In this document: positions 13,813 to 18,726 of the stretch, piece by piece
Numbering within the stretch: position 1 is the first letter of the stretch
How the letters are laid out: every line of letters begins with the position of its first letter
Assembly: GCA_900752435.1 (NCBI GenBank)
Contig: CAADVD010000007.1
Coordinates: 1 to 18,726 of the forward strand
DNA: 18,726 bases
Reading direction: 5' to 3'
Origin: Oscillospiraceae bacterium
GTDB lineage: Bacteria > Bacillota > Clostridia > Oscillospirales > Ruminococcaceae
Made by a program: the position numbers and the translations under genes
The notes under the pieces: model-generated
Told to the model about the DNA's origin: nothing
The model's input: only the letters and a program-made list of their open reading frames with translations
The model's database searches: none

Positions 13813-13852
13813 AAAGACCATTTTTGAAGCCATAAAGACCAAATAAAGACCA
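13813..13852. repeat. Three AAAGACCA repeats upstream of fic
   Basis: AAAGACCA starts at 13813, 13834 and 13845 (steps of 21 and 11 bp, close to two and one helical turns). It lies 25-65 bp upstream of the fic -35. It could be an activator site or relic sequence. No gene is seen in 13789-13880. Confidence 0.4.
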
Positions 13853-13880
13853 AAACGCAAAAAACGAACTCGTTATACAA

Positions 13881-13923
13881 ATAGTAAAAAGCCCACGAAC
13901 TCAACATTCATGGGCTTTCGTCA

Positions 13924-13926
<3 letters not shown>
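13881..13926. repeat. 46-bp direct repeat, copy 2, abutting the tRNA 3' end
   Basis: Partner of 10325-10370 (42 of 46 identical). It holds the tRNA terminator and stops at the tRNA CCA end. Confidence 0.75.
13886..13918 (-). terminator. Terminator of tRNA-fMet
   Basis: On the minus strand AAAGCCCATGAA pairs with TTCGTGGGCTTT (12 bp, one G-U pair, 7-base loop), followed by a run of T. It begins six bases after the tRNA 3' end. Confidence 0.88.
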
Positions 13927-14000
<74 letters not shown>

Positions 14001-14049
14001 ATATTAGATATTCATCTGTAATTCACCACTCATTTTCGAGTGCTTATCT

Positions 14050-14078
14050 ATAATACCACAAAGAAAAGAAAAAAGCAA
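14050..14078 (-). promoter_or_regulatory. tRNA-fMet promoter overlapping the preceding terminator
   Basis: -35 TTGCTT (14073-14078), 17-bp spacer, -10 TATTAT (14050-14055), all on the minus strand. The -35 lies within the downstream arm of the terminator of the gene at 14129-14443. The start near 14043 leaves a leader of about 43 bases to be trimmed, with a small CACTC/GAGTG hairpin. Confidence 0.65.
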
Positions 14079-14108
14079 TACCTTTTTTCAAAAAATATTG
14101 CTTTTTTC
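14068..14108 (-). terminator. Terminator of the small acidic membrane protein gene
   Basis: 13-bp stem GAAAAAAGCAATA with TATTGCTTTTTTC and a 15-base loop, T-rich at the end on the minus strand. It lies 20 bases past the stop codon at 14129. Confidence 0.8.
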
Positions 14109-14128
14109 AAAAAAATTAAAACTTCCAA

Positions 14129-14443
14129 CTACTCTTCGTCTTCTGTTACCGCTTCTTTGACTGTTTCAGCCGCAGAATCAACTGTTTTGGGTGCTTCTTT
14201 CGGTTTTGCAGAATCCTCTGCCGCCGCAGATTCTTCTGCTTTGGCTTCCTCCATTGGATTGTAGCTGTCGGAATACTCTTCATCCATCATCGACGGATCG
14301 TCGTCAAAATACAAGGATTCATCGTAATCCTCATCCTGAAAGCGTTCGCTTTTCTTTTTGATGAGCAGCGCCACCGCCACAACACCGCCGACAATTGCAG
14401 TTGCAATTCCAGCCACCTTAAGCCATGCGTTTTTTCCGTTCAT
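14129..14443 (-). CDS. Small membrane-anchored acidic protein, unknown function
   Basis: 104 residues that I do not recognise. One transmembrane helix lies at about residues 8-28 (GIATAIVGGVVAVALLI), followed by KKK, which orients the tail to the cytoplasm. From about residue 32 to the end the tail is very rich in Glu, Asp, Ala, Ser and Lys and lacks hydrophobic clusters, so it is probably disordered. It has no catalytic motif. The ATG at 14443 lies 8 bases after AAGGAG; a TTG two codons earlier is too close to that site. A terminator follows at once. Its composition recalls tethers or adaptor tails at the membrane, but no role can be named. Confidence 0.75.
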   Translation of the reverse strand: MNGKNAWLKVAGIATAIVGGVVAVALLIKKKSERFQDEDYDESLYFDDDPSMMDEEYSDSYNPMEEAKAEESAAAEDSAKPKEAPKTVDSAAETVKEAVTEDEE

Positions 14444-14473
14444 ATTCAAAACTCCTTCCTGTGAATTTTTGAT

Positions 14474-14502
14474 GCTATTAGTATAAACCTAAAATATGAA
14501 AA
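14474..14502 (-). promoter_or_regulatory. Possible promoter of the small membrane protein gene
   Basis: The minus strand has a TATACT -10 at the low end of this interval, preceded 17 bp upstream by a weak TAGTTA -35. The position in the gap between rsmE and the small gene is right, but the -35 matches consensus at only three bases. No clear rsmE terminator is seen in this gap. Confidence 0.35.
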
Positions 14503-14518
14503 TAACTAGTGGAATTTT

Positions 14519-15235
14519 TTAAATATTGCCCGTTCTGTTCATAATTATTGACAAAGCCGCCAAAGGCGCCGTCTCACACCGCAAAATCCGTTTCCCCAAC
14601 GTCGCAATCTTCGCGCCGCTTCGCTTTGCCAGATCTACTTCTTCGGTCTCGAAGCCGCCCTCTGAACCAATAAACACAGCCACATCACCGCTTTGCTCAT
14701 CCAACAACTCCTGAATCGGCTGACCGCCGCCTTCATAAAATAACACCTTTACCGCCGAATCGGCCTGTGCCAACGCCCGCTCCAGCGTCACCATTTCGCC
14801 GACCTCCGGCACCATCCCACGACCGCACTGCTTGGCGGCTTCCTTGGCAACCTTCTGGTAGCGCACCAGCTTCTTCTGCATCGACTTGGCATCCGGTCTG
14901 GACACACAGCGCTTGGTCAGCATCGGCACAATCCGCACCGCACCCAGCTCCACCGCCTTCTGCACGATAAACTCCATCTTATCGCCCTTCGGCAACGCCT
15001 GATACAGCGTCACCCGAACGCTCGGCTCGCTGTCATTGGGATGCTTCTCCAACACCGTCAGCCGCACGGCATCCCCGTCAAATCCAGCAATCTCGCACGC
15101 ATAATCCACGCCGTCCGCACACACCGTCAGCGCTTCGCCAACCTTCATGCGCAAAACACGCCGAATATGCGACGCATCCTCGCCAACAATTTGAATTTCC
15201 TCATCCGTGACCGCATCGCAAAAAAATCGTGGCAT
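14519..15235 (-). CDS. rsmE: 16S rRNA (uracil-1498-N3)-methyltransferase RsmE
   Basis: 238 residues, the usual RsmE length. The N-terminal PUA-like domain starts PRFFCDAV and includes DASHIRRVLRMKVGE. The C-terminal SPOUT (trefoil-knot) domain has QALPKGDKMEFIVQKAVELG, TKRCVSRPDAKSMQKKLVRYQKVAKEAAKQCGR (given here as a block at about residues 105-137), and the SAM-knot motifs IGSEGGFETEE and LGKRILRCETAPLAAL. It methylates U1498 of 16S rRNA in the 30S subunit. The ATG at 15235 has AAAGGAG six bases upstream; an in-frame ATG at 15286 would add 17 residues not seen in the family and overlap the hairpin at 15266. Confidence 0.95.
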   Translation of the reverse strand: MPRFFCDAVTDEEIQIVGEDASHIRRVLRMKVGEALTVCADGVDYACEIAGFDGDAVRLTVLEKHPNDSEPSVRVTLYQALPKGDKMEFIVQKAVELGAVRIVPMLTKRCVSRPDAKSMQKKLVRYQKVAKEAAKQCGRGMVPEVGEMVTLERALAQADSAVKVLFYEGGGQPIQELLDEQSGDVAVFIGSEGGFETEEVDLAKRSGAKIATLGKRILRCETAPLAALSIIMNRTGNI

Positions 15236-15265
15236 CGCGGACTCCTTTCCCTCATGCGAAAAGCA

Positions 15266-15293
15266 CGAAAGGGCACCGTCCGGCACCCTTTCG
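15266..15293 (-). terminator. Hairpin (probable terminator) between the P-loop gene and rsmE
   Basis: CGAAAGGG and CCCTTTCG arms extended by U-G, G-U and two C-G pairs to a 12-bp stem with a GGAC loop. On the minus strand it is followed only by TGCTTTT, a weak T-tract, so termination may be partial and rsmE may be read through. Confidence 0.5.
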
Positions 15294-15311
15294 CATTATT
15301 TCCGACATAAC

Positions 15312-15722
15312 TTACATGTATTTTTTCAAGCTTTCCGGAATATTTTCCACATCGGTTGAAACCGTAAAGGTCACCGTCACATCGTCTTTCACGAGTGCCT
15401 GAATTTTTTCAACCAAAGCCGCAAAGCCTTCCACGTCTTTTTCCGGTCCGCCGATTCTCAAAATACCATCTACAAAAATATCCTTAATGTCATAGTTGCC
15501 AGCCAGTACGCCGGAGATGAAACCATAGAACACATCATAGCCGAGGATGTTGTATTCGTCTGCATGAATCAAACGAACAGACGGTACAATCTGAAACTGC
15601 AGGTTCATTGCTTTTTCGATGCAAACCACACTGCCGTTGGTGGTTTTTGCCGCTTTGTTTACTTCGTCAATCAAAATTTTGGTTTTGCCAAATCCTTTGC
15701 TTCCTACGATGAGCTTGATCAT
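15312..15722 (-). CDS. Small P-loop NTP-binding protein, unknown function
   Basis: 136 residues. Walker A is G7-SKGFGKT at residues 7-14 and a hydrophobic strand ending in Asp85 (DIFVDG) is a plausible Walker B. The rest is an alternating beta/alpha fold without a recognisable partner domain; the protein is about half the usual P-loop ATPase size. Similar short clostridial proteins are often labelled PilT-like, but it has none of the PilT-specific boxes. The ATG at 15722 follows AGGAGG by nine bases; an in-frame ATG 48 bases earlier lacks that support. It lies 105 bp behind pgi. A minimal ATPase or nucleotide-binding switch is the most that can be said. Confidence 0.75.
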   Translation of the reverse strand: MIKLIVGSKGFGKTKILIDEVNKAAKTTNGSVVCIEKAMNLQFQIVPSVRLIHADEYNILGYDVFYGFISGVLAGNYDIKDIFVDGILRIGGPEKDVEGFAALVEKIQALVKDDVTVTFTVSTDVENIPESLKKYM

Positions 15723-15789
15723 AAATTTTTTCCTCCTATGTACGCCACTGTCCGCGCAGTGCGGAAACAATGATGTGTTGTTCTATTTG

Positions 15790-15807
15790 ACCGGTGTGCG
15801 CACCGGT
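15790..15807. other. Hairpin in the pgi-P-loop gene gap
   Basis: Perfect 7-bp arms ACCGGTG and CACCGGT with a four-base loop, 20 bases past the pgi stop. No T-run follows on the minus strand, so it is not a standard terminator. It could be an mRNA 3'-end stabiliser or a protein site. I see no clear promoter for the P-loop gene here. Confidence 0.45.
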
Positions 15808-15827
15808 AAACGACAAATGATGAATGC

Positions 15828-17165
15828 TTATTTCAGTTTAGCCAGAAGCGCTTCTTTTTCGGATTCATAGCCCGGTTTGCCCAACAGTGCAAACATGTTC
15901 TTCTTGTAGCTTTCCACGCCCGGCTGGTCGAACGGATTCACGCCCAGCACATAGCCGTCGATGGCGCAGGCTTTTTCAAAGAAGTAAATCAGATAACCAA
16001 ATTCATATTCGTTGATTTCCGGCATTTCGAGGATGATGTTCGGCGTGCCGCCCTCGGTGTGAGCGATCACCGTACCCTCAAATGCTTTGCGGTTCACCAC
16101 GGACATGTTCTGGTTGGACAGGAAGTTCAAGCCGTCCAGATTGTTCGGATCGTCTTTCACAAAGAAATCCTGTTTCGGTTTCTGAATGTCAAGCACGGTT
16201 TCAAACATGATGCGGGAACCATCTTGAATGAACTGACCCAAAGAGTGCAAATCGGTGGAGAAAATCGCGGAGGACGGATAAATGCCCTTGTGATCCTTGC
16301 CCTCGCTCTCGCCGAACAGCTGTTTGAACCATTCGTTCATCATGGTGAACGCCGGATCGTAGCAAATCAGCATTTCCACGGTTTTGCCTTTGGCCAGCAA
16401 TGCGGAACGGTATGCCACATATTTGTAGCAGTCGTTGTTTTCAATGTTCGGGTCACACAGCGCGTCCTGTGCGGCTTTTGCGCCCTCCATCAGCTTGAGG
16501 ATGTCGCATCCGCTGACCGCAATCGGGAGCAAGCCCACCGGAGTCAGCACGGAGAAACGTCCGCCGACGTCGTCCGGAATCACAAAGGTTTCATAACCTT
16601 CTTTGTCTGCCAATTCTTTCAAGGTGCCGCGCGCTTTGTCGGTGGTGGCATAAATTCTGCCCTTCGCACCTTCCACGCCGTATTTCTGTTCCAGCAGTTC
16701 GCGGAATACGCGGAACGCCAGCGCCGGTTCCGTGGTGGTACCGGATTTGGAAATCACGTTCACGGAAATGTCTTTGCCTTCACAAATGGACAGCACTTCG
16801 TTCAAATAAGTTGGGTTGATGTTGTTGCCCACGAAGTAAATGTCCGGCGTATCTTTTTTCATATTGTTGTAGAACGGCGACTTGAGTGCTTCAATGGCCG
16901 CTCTCGCGCCCAGATACGAACCGCCGATGCCGATTACAATCAGAATATCCGAATCGGATTTGATTTTTTCCGCCGCTTTGATGATGCGGGCGGCTTCCTC
17001 TTTGTCGTAATTGGTCGGCAAATCCACCCAGCCCAAAAAGTCGTTGCCAAGGCCGGATTTTGCGTTGAGCTGTGCGTCTGCCGCCGTAATCATCGGCTGC
17101 AAGCCCTGAAGCTCATGCGGTTTTACAAAAGAAGCCAAATGTTTATCGTTTAAAGTGATTGCCAT
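15828..17165 (-). CDS. pgi: Glucose-6-phosphate isomerase
   Basis: 445 residues, the bacillar/clostridial length class. It interconverts glucose 6-phosphate and fructose 6-phosphate. Sugar-phosphate site motifs are VIGIGGSYLGARA and SKSGTTTEPALAF. Both family signatures are intact: DDVGGRFSVLTPVGLLPIA, and GYLIYFFEKACAIDG continuing to LGVNPFDQPGVE. GESEGKD carries the catalytic Glu. The ATG at 17165 is preferred: MAITLNDKHL is where family homology begins and GGGGGA lies about eight bases upstream. It has its own promoter (17295-17323) with a leader of about 120 bases and is probably monocistronic or weakly coupled to the P-loop gene. Confidence 0.96.
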   Translation of the reverse strand: MAITLNDKHLASFVKPHELQGLQPMITAADAQLNAKSGLGNDFLGWVDLPTNYDKEEAARIIKAAEKIKSDSDILIVIGIGGSYLGARAAIEALKSPFYNNMKKDTPDIYFVGNNINPTYLNEVLSICEGKDISVNVISKSGTTTEPALAFRVFRELLEQKYGVEGAKGRIYATTDKARGTLKELADKEGYETFVIPDDVGGRFSVLTPVGLLPIAVSGCDILKLMEGAKAAQDALCDPNIENNDCYKYVAYRSALLAKGKTVEMLICYDPAFTMMNEWFKQLFGESEGKDHKGIYPSSAIFSTDLHSLGQFIQDGSRIMFETVLDIQKPKQDFFVKDDPNNLDGLNFLSNQNMSVVNRKAFEGTVIAHTEGGTPNIILEMPEINEYEFGYLIYFFEKACAIDGYVLGVNPFDQPGVESYKKNMFALLGKPGYESEKEALLAKLK

Positions 17166-17294
17166 ACAGAAGTTCCCCCATTGCATGAATTGGCCGGTAC
17201 TACCGGCTGAACCTTGAAAAACACCGTACACGAAAAATGCCGTGAAATGTTAGAAAACGCGGTCGATATTTCCGATGCTTTCTGGTATGCTTCT

Positions 17295-17323
17295 ATTCTA
17301 CACGAAACCCGCGATTTTTTCAA
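17295..17323 (-). promoter_or_regulatory. Promoter of pgi
   Basis: Minus strand -35 TTGAAA (17318-17323), 17-bp spacer, -10 TAGAAT (17295-17300); start near 17288. The leader includes a GCCGG/CCGGC hairpin (17193-17207) about 28 bases before the ATG. No other gene is seen in 17166-17368. Confidence 0.75.
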
Positions 17324-17368
17324 GTGCAGGATTGGCATTTTTCAATAATATTATGTGAGCAAATTATG

Positions 17369-17405
17369 AATTGCAGGAACAACAAGGGGTGTTGTTCCTG
17401 CAATT
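17369..17405 (-). terminator. Terminator-like 16-bp hairpin at the end of the XRE gene
   Basis: Perfect arms AATTGCAGGAACAACA and TGTTGTTCCTGCAATT with a 5-base loop, overlapping the stop codon of the XRE gene. The T content after the stem is low (CAATTCATAATTT), so it may be a modest terminator or a 3'-end protector. Confidence 0.65.
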
Positions 17406-17731
17406 TAATCCAAAGCGAGTAAAAAGTTTTTGAGAATTTCTACGGCATATGGGCGCTTTTCCATCGGACAGAGAGCAACCAGTTCTTCCAGCGCCGTGGG
17501 CGGCTCTTCATCCGTCCGGCCAAACAAAATAGTGTCCGTAGAAAGGTGCAGTACCTTGGAAATTTTGCATAGGGTTTGTAAAGACATTCCTTTTACGCCC
17601 AGTTCAATATCAGAACAAAATTTAGGCGTCACATCCAATTTTTCTGAAAATTGTTCCCGTGTATACCCTAAAAGTTCTCGTTTATTTCGGATGCGCTGTC
17701 CAATCTCCATATAATTCAAATCCGACATCAT
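17405..17731 (-). CDS. XRE-family helix-turn-helix regulator
   Basis: 108 residues. The XRE helix-turn-helix occupies about residues 9-66 (IGQRIRNKRELLGYTREQFSEKLDV, then the recognition-helix region TPKFCSDIELGVKGMSLQTLCKISKVL). A short C-terminal helix follows (ALEELVALCPMEKRPYAVEILKNFLLAL), probably for dimerisation. There is no peptidase or sensor domain. ATG codons at 17731 and 17728 are adjacent; GAGG spacing (4 versus 7) slightly favours 17728. It is divergent from the small membrane protein gene at 17914. Three copies of one operator sit in the shared region, one just past its own -10, so autorepression and control of the neighbour are likely. Confidence 0.9.
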   Translation of the reverse strand: MMSDLNYMEIGQRIRNKRELLGYTREQFSEKLDVTPKFCSDIELGVKGMSLQTLCKISKVLHLSTDTILFGRTDEEPPTALEELVALCPMEKRPYAVEILKNFLLALD

Positions 17732-17806
17732 ATAACCTCGTCATTTACCTTTAAAAATTCCCAAACATCACAAAATAATAAAATTAGTTTAACCCTAAAA
17801 GTTTTC

Positions 17807-17834
17807 ATTATAAATAAACCTAAGGGGTTGACAG
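17807..17834 (-). promoter_or_regulatory. Promoter of the XRE gene
   Basis: Minus strand -35 CTGTCA (17829-17834), 16-bp spacer, -10 TATAAT (17807-17812). The -35 shares its bases with the opposing TTGACA, so the two promoters physically overlap and should exclude each other. Confidence 0.6.
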
Positions 17835-17857
17835 AGGTGAAACTTTTAGGGTATAAT
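17828..17857 (+). promoter_or_regulatory. Promoter of the small membrane protein gene
   Basis: Consensus -35 TTGACA (17828-17833), 18-bp spacer, consensus -10 TATAAT (17852-17857). Strong unless repressed through O2 and O3. Confidence 0.85.
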
Positions 17858-17913
17858 AATTATAACTTTCAGGGTGTGTTGTCATACATTCAAATATAAA
17901 GGAGAGAACGCAT

Positions 17914-18246
17914 ATGATATTTTTTGAAATCCCCATCGTATATATTTTAGTTGTAATTGCCATAATTTTGGGACTTGTTTTTGTTGGCTTCGTAGGTCTT
18001 GTGTATTGGATACAAGCCCACCTTACTGCCATTATTATTGTCATTGGAATTATCAATTTAATCCTTATTGTTGGCTGTGGACTTCTTTGGCTTTATGCGA
18101 AAAAGATCTCTCCAGAAATAAATGGCTTTATTGAATTCTTTAAAGGTGCCATGTTGGGGCTTGCTGCATCTGCTATATTGGATATTCCCCTTTTTCTCAT
18201 TTATCATATATTTATGTGGATTGCTGATATGCTCGGCATGTTCTAA
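17914..18246 (+). CDS. Small three-helix membrane protein, unknown function
   Basis: 110 very hydrophobic residues that I do not recognise. Membrane segments are at about residues 7-32, 37-61 and 77-104. The only polar stretch is the loop YAKKISPEINGFIEFFKG between helices 2 and 3, whose Lys pair suggests the cytoplasmic side. There is no lipobox and no enzymatic motif. The start at 17914 has GGAG nine bases upstream, and the gene has a consensus promoter. The sequence is AT-rich compared with the flanking pgi and dacA genes, which fits acquisition together with the XRE gene. It ends 4 bp before the convergent carboxypeptidase gene. A toxin, immunity or holin-like role is possible but unproven. 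Confidence 0.8.
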   Translation: MIFFEIPIVYILVVIAIILGLVFVGFVGLVYWIQAHLTAIIIVIGIINLILIVGCGLLWLYAKKISPEINGFIEFFKGAMLGLAASAILDIPLFLIYHIFMWIADMLGMF

Positions 18247-18250
18247 TCTC

Positions 18251-18726
18251 CTACATCGTCACAATACTTTTCCACAGCATCCCAAACGCCTTTCCAAACG
18301 TTCGCCGTTCAACCGCCTGTTCCACCGTCAAGTCAAACGAACCTACAACCTCGCCATCCATGGTAACCGTCACCTCGCCGACCTTCTGTCCGGCTTTCAG
18401 CGGCGCTTCACACTCGGACTTGCACGTAACATCCTGCTTGACTTCCGGCGTCATGCCCTTGGTAATCACCTGCGGCGCAATCGTCATATCCGGCACAGCC
18501 ACTTGAGCCGTTTCCACCGTGCCAAACTTCACCTTCAGCGGTTCTGGCTCGACTGGCTCGACCGGCACGTTGAACACCGCAAAATTCCCAAATCCGTAAT
18601 CCAGTAACTTCTCCAAATCTTCCGTCCGCTCCGCCGACGTTTTTTCGCCCATCACCACCGCAATCAGCGTCATTCCGTCGCGCTCCGCCGCAACGCTCAT
18701 GCAGTATCCGGCGTCCTCCGTATAAC
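18251..18726 (-). CDS. D-alanyl-D-alanine carboxypeptidase (DacA/PBP5 type), C-terminal part
   Basis: The last 157 residues of a peptidase S11 enzyme; the N-terminus, with the SxxK, SxN and KTG motifs, lies beyond the right edge. The reading frame is open to 18726, so the ATG at 18700 is internal. The opening YTEDAGYCMSVAAERDG, followed by MTLIAVVMG and ERTEDLEKLLDYGFGNF, is the typical end of the S11 catalytic domain. The PBP5 C-terminal beta domain follows (PLKAGQKVGEVTVTMDGEVVGSFDL). The end, RRTFGKAFGMLWKSIV, can form an amphipathic helix for membrane attachment. The enzyme would trim the last D-Ala from peptidoglycan stem peptides outside the membrane. Confidence 0.88.
   Translation of the reverse strand, partial: YTEDAGYCMSVAAERDGMTLIAVVMGEKTSAERTEDLEKLLDYGFGNFAVFNVPVEPVEPEPLKVKFGTVETAQVAVPDMTIAPQVITKGMTPEVKQDVTCKSECEAPLKAGQKVGEVTVTMDGEVVGSFDLTVEQAVERRTFGKAFGMLWKSIVTM

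Larger units (their letters stand above)
17792..17875. promoter_or_regulatory. Three-site operator of the XRE regulator
   Basis: O1 is ACCCTAAAAGTTT (17792-17804), O2 its exact inverse AAACTTTTAGGGT (17840-17852), and O3 TAACTTTCAGGGT (17863-17875, 11 of 13 matching O2). O1 lies just past the -10 of the leftward XRE promoter. O2 runs through the spacer to the first base of the -10 of the rightward promoter, and O3 lies just downstream of its start. Confidence 0.75.

Noticed and set aside
13813..13852. AAAGACCA repeats as a CRISPR array.
   Set aside because: The units are only 8 bp with unequal 3- and 13-bp gaps, unlike CRISPR repeats and spacers; no cas gene is present.
16059..17153. A 364-codon plus-strand open frame.
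   Set aside because: It is antisense to pgi over its whole length, His/Phe/Arg/Val-rich, and arises from the codon bias of pgi.
17150..17338. A minus-strand 62-codon frame upstream of pgi.
   Set aside because: It spans the pgi promoter and leader, and its start lies upstream of the -35, so it would not be in the pgi mRNA.
17811..17826. A CTAAGG sequence near the XRE promoter as a third site for the two-component regulator.
   Set aside because: There is only one half-site with no partner 11 bp away and the strand and -10 spacing differ.

Overview
The window comes from a Gram-positive anaerobe, most likely a Clostridia member (an Oscillospirales/Ruminococcaceae-type fermenter). The evidence is AGGAGG-type ribosome binding sites, TTGACA/TATAAT promoters with 17-bp spacers, an initiator tRNA with encoded CCA, L-lactate dehydrogenase, a rhodanese-TtcA fusion, a TrxR-AhpF-like fusion, and a CotH/DUF4956/VTC-domain cluster. 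This is inference from gene content; no species is identifiable. All genes but two are on the minus strand.

Positions 1-3166: a minus-strand operon for a VTC-domain polyphosphate polymerase, an F420-ligase-like (CofE family) protein, a DUF4956 membrane protein and a CotH-family kinase that runs off the left edge. Positions 3291-5316: an OmpR-type response regulator and its sensor kinase, ending in a clear terminator. The strongest observation in the window is that the promoter of the regulator gene and the promoter of the VTC/CotH operon carry the same 19-bp element. It has two CTAA half-sites 11 bp apart and lies exactly 9 bp upstream of a -10 hexamer in both cases. This predicts that the two-component system regulates itself and switches on the VTC/CotH operon.

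Positions 5438-10284: a minus-strand run of enolase, 2-Cys peroxiredoxin, a peroxiredoxin/thioredoxin reductase with AhpF domains in swapped order, and L-lactate dehydrogenase. The enolase promoter is good and has a 24-bp palindrome at the start site; a terminator sits just before ldh. Positions 10330-12989: a trans-sulfuration-family PLP enzyme divergent from a rhodanese-TtcA tRNA-thiolation protein, each with its own promoter, plausibly a sulfur-handling pair. Positions 12992-14108: a class II Fic protein with a palindromic promoter, then initiator tRNA-fMet. The tRNA's terminator is repeated 3.5 kb away behind the PLP gene.

Positions 14129-17323: a small acidic membrane-anchored protein, RsmE, a small P-loop protein and glucose-6-phosphate isomerase. 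Positions 17369-18246: an AT-rich two-gene cassette of an XRE regulator divergent from a three-helix membrane protein, with three copies of one operator across two overlapping promoters. The right edge holds the C-terminal part of a DacA-type D,D-carboxypeptidase.
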